Shown here piece by piece: positions 22,860 to 33,502 of a stretch of 64,000 nt of DNA. Both the position numbers and the translations under genes were made by a program. The stretch comes from Torreya grandis (taxonomy: Eukaryota > Streptophyta > Pinopsida > Cupressales > Taxaceae), in assembly GCA_037957365.1 (NCBI GenBank), contig JARHVA010000122.1, positions 3,359,001 to 3,423,000 of the forward strand. Direction: 5' to 3'. Each line of letters opens with the position of its first letter. Position 1 is the stretch's first letter. The notes beneath the pieces are model-generated. The model saw nothing but the letters and a program-made list of their open reading frames with translations. It made no database searches and had not been told where the DNA came from.

Positions 22860-23790
22860 CCTTTCTCAATGCATCCATTAAGGTGCACACTCAAAGAGAT
22901 CAAAATTTGACAAGTTGTTGCAAGAGATGAAGTGTTACTAAATGATAAAGTTTAAAAACATTGTGTGTGTGACCAACTGAGATTTTTCATTCCAAGAGGT
23001 CAAAGTCTTCTCTTCTCTACACATTTACTTATCTGGTATGCAATCTAAAAATTATAGATTTAAAAATTATTTTAGGTCTATATAGTTAAAAATAATAACT
23101 AATATGTATTTCACAGCCTTACCCTCATATGCCTCCTTGTCCTATTAAGCATAGTCATTACATAGTCTAAATGATTTTGTGTTATAACATGAATCACCAA
23201 ATTATATTTTCAATTATTTTGGTGAACCTTTGTCTACACTCCATCCTAAATTTTTTATGTTGAAGATTAGAAAACTCACAAAATAGTGTTTCACAATGCA
23301 AAAATATTCTTAATTTAAAATACCTAATTTTTTTTATGGGCAAATACATTATAATTAAATTGAAAAAATAAAAAAATGGGAATTGGAAATATTAAATAAT
23401 AAAAATATAAAAACTTAAATAACATAAATTCAAATAATTATTTTCCCTGAGCATCATTAAATATATTGATATTTTTGTTCACAAACCTCATTTTTAGAGT
23501 CCCAAAAACTAATGTATATACTTATCTTGTGTCAAACGTGAGGATGTGGTGGGGCCTCTCTACCATTCACCTAGAAATTAGTTGGGATCATCAATGCTAG
23601 ATGGGAGGCTCCACATGTTTTGGAGGTTGTATAACATGATGCACACATTGTTGATAAGAGGGTCTTATACCTATCATGCTACTTGATGTAGGGAGATCAT
23701 GAGGTAAAAATTACATAGACCTAATATACAAGTAGATTTTATAAAATAAGTAATTTAAATATTTAATTTAAAAAAATAAATTGAAAATTA
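22860..23790. other. AT-rich intergenic sequence
   Basis: I see no gene, RNA or repeat structure here apart from poly-A and poly-T runs. Confidence 0.5.
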
Positions 23791-24440
23791 TACCTCCATG
23801 TTGGGTTCTTAATATTAAAGGAAGGGTGTCAACTCAACCTAGCCTCATCCACCTACAAGTCTATTTTACTAGTGGACCTATTATCAAAACCCAAAATATT
23901 ATAATATTATAATTAATTAAAATAAGTTAATCAAAAAAAACTATACGTCCATGTCGTGTCCCTAGTAACATAGAAAGGACATCCACTTGTCCTAACCTCA
24001 TCCTCGTATGGGTCCATATAACTAATGAATATGGTATAAAAATCCAAGAAAAATAATAATATAATAATTATTTGAAATAATTTAATTTAAAAAATAAAAT
24101 TAAATATCATACCTTTATGTCAATTCTATAGTAGCAAAGGAAGGATGTTGACAAATCCGAACCTCATTCTCCCACCGATCCATATAACTAATGGATCTGT
24201 TATACAAAACCTCAAAAAGAAATTAATATTATAATTGATTGAAATACTTCAAATAAAAATAATAAAAATAAACATTATCCCTCTACATTAGGTCCCTAAT
24301 TATAGAGGAAGGATATCGACTCATCCCAATGCCCTCTTCCCTCTCACCCTCCTTATCATCCATATCTAATAGTTGTGTTAATAACTAATAAATAATGGAA
24401 TTCAAAATAAAGAATAAGAAATGATAAAAAGGTGAATTAT
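23791..24440. repeat. Four-copy ~153-166-bp tandem array
   Basis: Units begin near 23791 (TACCTCCATGTTGGGTTC), 23944, 24110 and 24276. Each has the same layout: TAC.TCCATGT..GTTC, then a purine stretch AGGAAGGATGTCGAC, CCTCATCCTC, a TCCATATAACTAATGGAT-type stretch, and AT-rich spacer. Units differ by many substitutions, so this is an old array. The last unit is incomplete. Confidence 0.8.
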
Positions 24441-26280
24441 TTAATTAACATGGATATGGTATGTGGAAAATATTATTCAAAGAGGTTTAAGAATTATAAT
24501 CCTAAAAAATAATTTATCTGATTAAATTTAATTAGATGACATAGAACTCTCCACTTACTTTAGAGAAAATGCCTAAATTTACCTTCAATTAGCTAAGAAT
24601 CCACAATTTTTTTGGATTCTTAGAAATAATGAGAGAGGTTTGTGGGAGGAAGAGTAGAAAAGCTTCAATGTTAAAACATTACACATTTAGAAATGGAATT
24701 TGTAGGTAAATGCAAGTTCCCTTTGACTCATATATTAGTTTATCCATGATCTTTAGCAAGTTAAAGATCTTCAACCAAAGCCTAAATTTTTGCTTTAGTG
24801 ATTTTAGTTTAAGATAAATAAGTGAAATATGCCACGATTAGCCCTCCCATGTGACATCTCAAAAGACATCATAAACCTACATTTCCTATGTTGTCTCTTA
24901 AGGTGCCATCAAAATTACATTTTAGGTCATCTTATTTATAAGCTTTCCATCTTATTAGTCTAAAAGTTATTACTATAGGATTCAATTGAAACTTTAATTC
25001 CAATTAAAAAATGTGGTCTACCAATTAAATAACATAGTTTTATGTGAATTGAAATATTTAAACTTTTTCAATAGTTAACTTGCACATTTGTTAACAAAAT
25101 TTATTAAAAAACCATTTATCTATATTATGATTGGTGGAAAGTTTTGGTATGTTGTTGTCTCCTCTAAAGTATCTGACATCATCAAAAATGACAAAAACTA
25201 CCAACATATTAAACCATTAAATAAATCATTACATCTATCCCATCCACTAATTGCATCCACTTTCTCCTCTATATTCAAGCGTCAGGAATTTATATGGGCT
25301 ATCAAAAGCAATTATGCAAAAAAATTGTCCTCTTGCATTAAAAATTGAATTACATGAGTCTTCTTCCGTATATGCTATGAAAATATACCACACTCTCCAC
25401 CACATTTAAAGTGACTAAATTTTAGGGGCACGACAAACTAACTCAAAGTGCACAAAAAATTGTGTAAAGTATTTTTAATCCAATATGTATTTAAACATAA
25501 TTTCTCATACATAATCTTGTGATATTGAATTTAGTTAAAGAAGTATTGAGTTTATTTTTTTTGATACAGTAAATGCTTATAAAATTTTATTATTGTAATT
25601 TAGATGTAGACATGATGACAAATGTGTATATATTTTTGGGACATAACAAACTACTTCCATTTATGACAACTATTATTTGATAATAATACCAATGTTTGTC
25701 ACATGATTATTAATCAAAATAAATTGGTGTGATGTTGCCACTCCTTCTTGTACTAAGTATACATTCAAGCCTAGTGAGAAGGAGAAATAATTGAGGTCTT
25801 TATATAGTTATTAAGCATCAAAATAGAAAGGGAAAACCTCCTTATTACCCTAAACATTATGTCCTCAATCATGGTTCTTGGATTGTGCAAAAGGATTTGG
25901 TTTTGAGTGAAAACATCAAAATTCATGGTGAGGATGGATGGAGATATCTCCCACAAAAATCATATAAACCAATAATTTATTCATGCTCAAACTTCAATAA
26001 TAAAATGATGAAAATTCACATATAAATTTTATTTAGTAACAATGATATTAATTATCACATCTTGTAGGTCTGAAGTGGTGTAGAAAGATTTGTAGATTGC
26101 ATTGGTTGAACTATCTTCATCATGATATCAATCAAAGAGACATTTACCTAGATTAAGAGGATCTCATTATTATACTACATAGATACCTTAATAATAGGTA
26201 TCCATCAACTTAGTGCTTCATTATGTAATAATGGTTCTTTTTACAACTATTCTATTATTTTCCTCATGTGTAAAAATCCC
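24441..26280. other. AT-rich intergenic sequence
   Basis: I see no recognisable gene. An 86-codon open frame at 25088-25348 has no known motif and sits in plain AT-rich sequence. Confidence 0.45.
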
Positions 26281-26589
26281 CCTTTTAAATTTTTAGGTGG
26301 TCATTGATTGCAAGATGACTCATGAATTAGAAAAATAATTAAATCAAGAATTAATAGAATACTCACCTCTACAAGAAGATCATGTTAGAGAAAGAAACTC
26401 TTTCCAAACAATGTACATAATCAAAAATTGTTCTTCTTAAAACTGATCGTGTGTTTAAATTTACCCTAATCAAAGCAAAAGTAGTGAGCTTAACAAAGGG
26501 ATGAAAAAACTATTTTGTTGATGGTGATTCAAATCATCAATACTTGAACCTCATTTATGTTGAACCAATTGTGGATACCTATGAATCAG

Positions 26590-26954
26590 CCCCAAAGTGC
26601 AAGAGTTGATGATAAAACATGATTCTAACTTTACAATGTGGAAAGATATTGCTGATTTGGGATCTCTGTCTATTAAAATTAATGGGCATTATTATCCCCC
26701 TTGTGTGACCAATTTAGTTGAGTCACAATGCCCACATTTCTAACATTGTGTAGAGAATGATGTTAATAATTATGACAATTTATTATACTCGAACCACGAT
26801 CTCTCTTCTTTTGAGTATGATCTATGTTGCTCTACCTAGAATTATGCAAAAGATTTCAAAATCAATGAGTTAGAGGTAAGTTTGACCAATGAGTTTGAGC
26901 AAAGGTGTTGTGATTATCTCAAGAATAATGAGAAACATATGAAGAAGAGCCTTA
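26590..26954 (+). pseudogene. Unrecognised broken reading frame interrupted by element D
   Basis: About 120 codons read through in one frame with two stops (TAA and TAG). The reading is protein-like: charged, with TMWKDIADLGSLSIKINGHY, then FEYDLCC, NELEVSLTNEFEQRCCDYLK and a Lys-rich end. Weaker coding-like sequence extends left to about 26290. Element D lies directly after AAGAAGAGCCTTA, and the frame could resume after the right duplication (29818: CCTTATAAATGAG). I cannot name the family; a transposon or host-gene fragment are both possible. Confidence 0.35.
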
Positions 26955-27276
26955 TGTTAAGGATAATATTCACGTAGTGAGTTACCATTAGGTAGAATAC
27001 TATTTACATTGGTTGGTTATTTACCATAGGTAAATAACAATGACTAGTTTGTTGTATTACCTAAGTTAATGGTTATTTTTTATACCCATAATTCCATTAA
27101 TGGGTTATTTGTTATTTGACCTTCTTATTTTTTAGGAGTTTATTTGGATATCTCAATGGCTATATAATAGCCATAGTATTGTTCTCTTGATATTCTGAAT
27201 AATATAATATAATCATTAGTTTTTTATTTCATCATGTTTGGCTCTTTTACTATGGAGACTTGAACCAAAATCAACA
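26955..27276 (+). repeat. 5' LTR of element D
   Basis: It begins TGTTAAGGATA and ends ATCAACA. It contains a TATATAA box inside a palindrome at 27156-27174 and an AATAATATAAT stretch further on that may serve for RNA end formation. It matches 29490-29817 closely. Confidence 0.93.
27156..27174 (+). promoter_or_regulatory. TATA box in a perfect palindrome (LTR D)
   Basis: ATGGCTATATAATAGCCAT has 8-bp arms (ATGGCTAT and ATAGCCAT) around ATA, so the TATATAA promoter box sits in the centre of an inverted repeat. The right LTR has it at 29692-29710 with one change (TATATAACAGCC). Confidence 0.7.
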
Positions 27277-27278
27277 TC

Positions 27279-27290
27279 TGGTATCAGAGC
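27279..27290 (+). promoter_or_regulatory. Primer-binding site of element D
   Basis: TGGTATCAGAGC is the standard Copia primer site complementary to the 3' end of initiator tRNA-Met, directly after the 5' LTR. Confidence 0.93.
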
Positions 27291-28251
27291 AGATAAGATC
27301 AAGGATATCCATGAGGGTATGGGGTAGTTATGCGTAATAGTTATCATATTATCCTTTGTGGAAATGATTTGGTATTGTGCTCTAATTTTGTGGTCTAAAA
27401 ATGAATGTTTTAATTCTGTCATAAGTCTTCATCTAGTTGGCAGCTTGGGTGTCTTTTTGGCATCATAAATAAACCAAATAATTCAACCACATATTTACTT
27501 TGATCAGATTTACAACCAGTCGTTTCATATCAACATCAAATTAAGAGTGGCGTAGGAGTGCAAAACTATGCATAGAATGTAAAAATATTTAGAGGAATGA
27601 ATCATTATGTGTAGACCTATGCACCATTCAAATTATGTTCTAATAGGTGATAATTAACTCTGTACCTATTACATATCATATTGTGTTTAGGTCAACACTC
27701 ACGTCGATCCAACAAACAACATTATGCTCAGCGCAATCTTCTATTATATTGGACAATAGTCTCTATGGATGGCATGATGGTGGATTAAGTGGTCATGGTG
27801 GTGGTGTTTTATAGGATAAAGGATCTCACATATTTTAAATTAAATGATCCTTATCAATGTTCATGTGCAAAATGAAAAATGTTCATCACATACACTTGAA
27901 AGTCATATGTACTATCGATTTTGATTTTTTGTATTTGGGTTTATTGAGTCTTTTGTCGATTAGATTGTTAGTATAAACATTATTTGTAGATTGTAACTCA
28001 TAGTGAGTCTAAGTCATAGTTTTTAGAATATAGATTTTTTATTAATTTGATTATCAAAATTGTAATAGAGTCAAGTAGTTTAAAAAGTAATTTTTCCTTT
28101 ATTACTTTTTAAATGCTAGTATTGCTGATATTATTAAAAACTGAAAAAAAATGTTGGTTATTTTAGGGTCTTGTTTAGGTGATTATTAAGTAAAAAGTTT
28201 TTTTTTATAAATTTTTATAGACACATTTTTGGGGTAACCAATGTCCTAGTC

Positions 28252-28986
28252 ATGGAGATCCCACTAGATAAATTTAATGATCTTAATTTTCCCACATGGA
28301 AGGTAAAAATTCAAATGCAGTTGATAAATAAAAATTTATGGGGAATAGTCTGTGGGAAAGAAACACAACCCACAGATGTAAACAAATTTTTAAAATGGAT
28401 TAGTAAAGATTATAAGGCCAAATCCATCATTGGCCTCACACTTTCTGATTTAGAACTACATTATGTGGATTTAGAAAAATCATCTACTAAAATTCAAGAA
28501 AATTTGAATAAATTGTTTGGTGCTAAAACTGTTAATGCTAAGTTTTCTTTAAAATTACGCTTATTCAAATTGAAAATGAATGAATAAATCATAATGTCAA
28601 GTCACATAAATGAACTTATATATTTCATGAGGCAGTTAGTAGAAATTAAGTTCCCAATTGATGATGAAGACGCTAAGGCAATTCTGTTGAATAGTTTGTC
28701 TACCAAATATAACAATGTTGTATTTAATTTTGGACAAATGCCTTCACAATCCTTAAAATATATTATTTTTACACTCTTAGCAGAAGAGGAAATAAGTATA
28801 GAAGATGTGGAAGAAGAAACAACATTGTACCTAAAAAATAAAAATAACTATAAGAAATTTTCTAATAAAAGTGAACTTGAATGTTTCTACTGTAAGAAAA
28901 AAGGACATATAACGTTAGATTTTAAAATTCGAGCTAATGATTTGCTCAAAATAAATATTAATGAAGATAATTTAATCATCAGATAA
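28252..28986 (+). pseudogene. Element D Copia gag with one internal stop and a damaged zinc knuckle
   Basis: The frame starts MEIPLDKFNDLNFPTWKVKI; the F..NF..WK pattern is typical of the N-terminus of plant Copia gag. It runs 244 codons in one frame with a single stop, TAA at 28585-28587. Then come SSHINELIYFMRQL and the ILLNSLSTKYNNVVF segment, conserved in the UBN2-type gag domain. Near the C-terminus is CFYCKKKGHITLDF, a CX2CX4HX4C zinc knuckle whose last Cys is Phe. Gag would coat and package the element RNA in the cytoplasm. It is about as long as other Copia gag proteins but ends before any protease. Confidence 0.88.
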
Positions 28987-29332
28987 GAATCTGAGGGAGA
29001 GAATCAATTATTAACTGAAGATAGTGGTTACAATTATGAAGATTTTATGTACTAAGTAGTGTCACTGGAGGACAGAGGCACATGAGGATGGAGGTTATGC
29101 AAGCCTCTCACAAGCCACTAGCAAAGAGGCCACCTATACTTTAGTGGCACATTTGTGTGGTGTGATATTTTCTATGTTGTGTGTTTGATTTTAACTATGT
29201 GTATTTCCAAAATAAGAACAAATGATACATGCCTGCTCAAAGAGTGTAAAATGTGAACTTCTATCCTTGTATTTGCTCTTGTAGCATGTTTGTGATGAGG
29301 ATAAAATAAATATTGTAACATCATGATTTTTT

Positions 29333-29489
29333 GGTTGGTGGTTCACCACATTGAAAACTATTTGTAGTTGTGGTTAGTGGTTAATCACATTGAAAACCAT
29401 TTGTAGTTGTGGTTGATGGTTCACCACATTGAAAACCATTTTTGTCATGGTTTTAGGTTTACCACATTGAAAATCTTCATGAAGGATCA
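29333..29489 (+). repeat. Four 38-39-bp tandem repeats abutting the 3' LTR of D
   Basis: The phrase CACATTGAAAACCATTTGTA recurs with cores at 29347, 29386, 29425 and 29463, spaced 39, 39 and 38 bp, with GTGGTT and GTTCAC between. The array ends directly at the LTR start (29490), where a polypurine tract is expected. Confidence 0.85.
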
Positions 29490-29817
29490 TGTTAAGGATA
29501 GTATTCACGTAGCAAGTTACCATTAGGTAGAATACTATTTACATTAGTTGGTTACTTACAATAGGTAAATAACAATTACTAGTTTGTTGTATTACCTAAG
29601 TTAATGGTTGGTTTGTTATATATGTAATTCCATTAATGGGTTATTTGTTATTTGACCTTCCTATTTTTTAGGAGGTTGTTTGGCTATCTCAATGGCTATA
29701 TAACAGCCATAGTATTGTTCTCTTGATATTCTGAATAATATAATAAAATATAATAATTATTATTTTTGTTTCATCATGTTCAGCTCTTTATTATAGAAAC
29801 CTGAACTAGAATCAACA
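29490..29817 (+). repeat. 3' LTR of element D
   Basis: It matches 26955-27276 from TGTTAAGGATA to ATCAACA and is followed by the CCTTA duplication. Confidence 0.93.
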
Positions 29818-29822
29818 CCTTA

Positions 29823-31122
29823 TAAATGAGCAATAAATGGATCAATAATTTGGGTTCCAATAGTTATCATTACATATTAAATTATAGTTAGTGGCTGTTT
29901 AATGGCACTGAGTGATTTGACATGCAAAATTATTAATTATTTATATAAATATTATTATTTTTAATTTAAAAAATAGTTATAGATTATTTTACAAGTATCC
30001 AAAATAACTATCCGTCAACCAATTTTTAATGGACATGCATAGCTAATTTGGAATTTCAACCGTGATCTCCATAAAATATTGGAAAGCTATCATTTTTTTC
30101 TATGCTTTAGTGTTTTTTCAAATACTTTATGTTCAAGAATGCATTCACCATCCATCATATACAATCTACTAAACAAAAATTAATTACATTCTACTTTTGC
30201 ACTCGTAATGGATGGCTCATGTGTGTCAAAAAATGAAAACTTACATTCTTCTAATTTATTTAGATATAAATACTCTCTCCATAATAATTATATGTAAACT
30301 CAATAGTAAAATATAATCTACAAAATATTTAGAAAATATTTCAATTCTACTCTGACCTCATAACACATAAAAATGGATAAAAAATTAAATTATTAATATA
30401 TTTGTTACTTAGGCTGCTCACCTCATGTGAATTATAGTGTTACATCCATAGTTGTCAATATAAATAGTAATTTTGATCATTGTTAAATAAATTTGATCAG
30501 TAAAACAAAAGATAAAATATGCATCACAGTGCTTTGGCCACTTATGTACACATTTCATGTAGGACATGTGTTGGTTATCTATAATAACAATTTTAGGGCA
30601 TCACCTCATTTAATTCATGCATTTTGGTCCATCCTTGCATTTACATTTGTGTGTAAGGATTTCATCAGGGTATTATTTTTAGAAGGGCTTTCATTTGGGT
30701 TTTTGGGTGCAGTAGGATTCAAACTGGAGATGTGAAAATGGAAAAAAATAGAGATGAAGAGGATACAAGGTGCCTTAATCTGTGTCAACAATTACAAATT
30801 CTTCGATAGTCTGATGACCATGAATCTATAGTCTAAGTGCCACCTAGATTTCATATGTGACATACAAAGTTATAAAATAATTTTATCATTTTTAGTCCCT
30901 AATAATAGTTTCCAAGGGAATCATTGATGCATATTTCACTTTTCTATTACATCACGTATGATCACACTAAATTTGGTGAGACAAAATTGACCTAATTTGG
31001 TGGGTTTTCCATGAGTGATGTATGTTATGTTAGTGTTTGTGTTAAAAAATTTACTTCATCAAATTTTCTTGACATAATTTATTGAATTAATAAAAAGATA
31101 GCATGACTGAGGTGTTGACCAT
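29823..31122. other. AT-rich intergenic sequence
   Basis: I see nothing recognisable. An 80-codon open frame at 30493-30735 reads hydrophobic (HVGHVLVIYNN, LEGLSFGFLGAVGF) but shows no known motif, and no partner sequence is present. Confidence 0.45.
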
Positions 31123-31127
31123 ATAAG

Positions 31128-32321
31128 TGTAGACACTAAAATTGTGTCTACCCCTTGGTCGACTCCCCCATTGGTCCCCTTGGTCCAGTTCTACACATTT
31201 CTAACCCACACACTTATTAATTTAAAATAATTAACTATTTTAAATTAATAACACCCCCTTTGACACTTCACCCATGACACATCATCCTCCCCTTGGATTC
31301 CCTCTCCTTGGATGCCTCCCATCACCCTATGACCAATTTATGACCTCATTCCAACACTTCCCCTCTCTCCCATGCCTATTTAACCTGCCTTCGACCATTT
31401 TCCCATGACTCCTGAACTCGATAGTCAAAAGAACAAGTGAAAGGCTAATTTTAGCCCTTTCTCCCCCTTTTCTAGCTACTGACATCAGTTACCTATCGGC
31501 CGATGCCAATGGGATCGCTGACGTCGATCGCTTAAGACAACCCTAAACGTGCATTCTCTCCCCCTAGCTCCTAATTCAATCACCCCAGATCCTCAATCTC
31601 TTCCCCAAATGCTAACTCTCTGAAACCTAGACTTTGATCTCTCTCTCTCTCCTAGACATACAACAAGCATCACAGGATATAGGGACATTGTAGGAAGTCT
31701 TCTATACCAGTAGCATCAACAACCAATCTTCTACATGCCTCCTTCAGCAAGCAAACAACTAAGTATTCTTCTTTGATTTAATTTTTGTATTTGAGAATGT
31801 TTTGATACTCAGTCTCCATTTACTACTTCTAAGCATTATCAACCAGACCCGGCTATCAATCAGACCAATTAGACACTCTTCCTGGAGAGGCTGAAAAGCC
31901 CTCCTCTTAACCTGACCCCTTTTGACCACTATCCTCTACTCCTTGTCCCTCCTAAGACCCTATCTACTGCCCTGCAACCCTGCACAAACCCTTTCAAACT
32001 CCCAGACCCCTTCTATCAACCACAAACACAACCTCAGACCCGTCCATAGACTACTACCCCTAATGATGTTGGCAACCTAATCGACGTCGGCAGACTTGAC
32101 CAACTGACACCGTCAGCCTAATTGATGTCGGCGATTGTGGAAGACCGATAGTAACACACAATCTTTCTCTCTATAGGTGTCATCCTCCATAGCCAAAGAG
32201 GAGTCCCTACAACGTCTGGATAATGGTGCACAGACCTCATCCAGGTATCATCTAACCCTAGACCCTCTATCTTAGTTTCTTACTTCCTTTGAATGTAGAA
32301 AAGCAAAAATAGTTTGAAACA
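31128..32321 (+). repeat. 5' LTR of element C
   Basis: 1,194 bp. It contains a 14-bp perfect inverted repeat at 31216-31249 (arm ATTAATTTAAAATA, loop ATTAAC), a possible TATA-like TATTTAA near 31377, a CT-rich stretch near 31640, and GACRTCGG motifs near 31490-31530 and 32060-32150. Positions 31189-31355 are identical to the partner LTR, while flanking parts differ at many sites. Confidence 0.93.
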
Positions 32322-32324
32322 TTC

Positions 32325-32343
32325 TGGTACGCCCGATGGGACC
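32325..32343 (+). promoter_or_regulatory. Primer-binding site of element C
   Basis: TGGTACGCCCGATGGGACC begins three bases after the LTR. It matches the primer site of element B (TGGTACACCTAGTGGGATC) at 15 of 19 positions, and every difference is a transition. I do not assign the tRNA. Confidence 0.75.
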
Positions 32344-33191
32344 CTAGGAGTTTTCCTTGGGTTCATACTTTTTCTTCTAAGACAAACTTTTCATATAGGT
32401 GCATTAGGTCTCTCCTTACATCTCTTTCTTCTATCTCTTCCAAAAGACACCATTAGTAAGGTTAAAAAGAACCCTTCTTTCCTTCTTGCATCTTAGACTA
32501 GTCAAAATCATACTCTCCAACCTCTTCTCACTTGTCTGCATACGAACACACATTTCTATTTGGGCTTAAAATCTATTGCATCTCATTTTTGATTGAATGC
32601 ATATTTAGTCCACACATCTAGTAACTTAAAACCACATCATGAATTAATCATAGCACACTTATCTTACACGACCAGATCACTTGCAAAAAATCAAACATCT
32701 AAACTCACTTGAGACAAGGTCCGACTAGGATTTCATCACCTAGCGGATACCTTACCCATCCCAACAATCCCACTTGGACTTCACTACCAAGGGGAAAGCC
32801 CACTCTATTCTCTGGTAGAGGATAATCTCTATGGGAAGTATATACTGGCTAAGCAAGACTAGCTTATCACTGGACTCATGAAGTGAGGGGAGCTTGCTCT
32901 TTAGCACCAGGCCACGTACAGAATCTAACACAGACTCTTGAGCATCGAAACTAACCCGAAACCAACTTTAGACTGCCTCTTCTAGGACCCGCTCTACAAG
33001 CCAACTTCTCAAACACATTCATCTAAGGCATAAGCCAACATGATTCTAAAAATTATTCTTAGGAATTAACGTTAGGATCTGCTTGTCTTCATCTTATTTT
33101 CTATCTTTATCTAGTTTTTTGAGCTAGTGAGGACATTTTCTTCTTTCTTCCAAAAACTCTCAATTTTTTTGAGTTTCTGGAAAACACAGTA

Positions 33192-33310
33192 ACCGACATC
33201 GGTTTCACCATCGACATCGGCAACCTTTCTTCACCGACATCGGTTATCTGACCGACATCGGCAATCTATTTCACCAACATCAATTTTTAAACCGACATCA
33301 GTCACTGTCC
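33192..33310 (+). repeat. ~41-bp tandem repeats carrying ACCGACATCGG (leader of element C)
   Basis: Six copies of ACCGACATCGG or variants start at 33192, 33210, 33233, 33251, 33273 and 33291. The spacing alternates 18, 23, 18, 22, 18, so the true unit is a dimer of about 41 bp repeated three times. The motif holds the DRE/CRT core ACCGAC and is close to the palindrome CCGACGTCGG. Similar motifs occur in both LTRs of C. It lies about 200 bp before the gag start. Confidence 0.85.
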
Positions 33311-33502
33311 AAATTTTTCTTCTCAAAATAGCAAGCTTAAAACCTAGCTTTCTTGCTATCCAACACCCATTCTGATTTTTTGAGACTGAAAAACATAGTT
33401 TTTTGAACCTAACCCTTCTTGCCTTGAATGGTTTTGACACATAGTCAAACCAAAACTCTTCTTGACCACGCAAGGCAATGACCACTCCCACCTTCGCCAT
33501 CT

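Larger units (their letters stand above)
26955..29817 (+). mobile_element. Element D: gag-only Ty1/Copia retrotransposon
   Basis: LTRs of 322 and 328 bp (26955-27276 and 29490-29817) start TGTTA and end CAACA. The 5-bp sequence CCTTA at 26950-26954 and 29818-29822 is a perfect target duplication. The primer site TGGTATCAGAGC lies three bases after the left LTR and is the classical complement of initiator-methionine tRNA used by Copia elements. Inside there is one gag frame (28252-28986) and no protease, integrase or reverse transcriptase. The short interior, intact boundaries and target duplication mean it transposed as a small unit, using enzymes supplied by another element. Confidence 0.93.

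Noticed and set aside
33231..33500. 89-codon minus-strand frame with Cys-Arg repeats
   Set aside because: It is the reverse reading of the ACCGACATCGG repeats and leader of element C.
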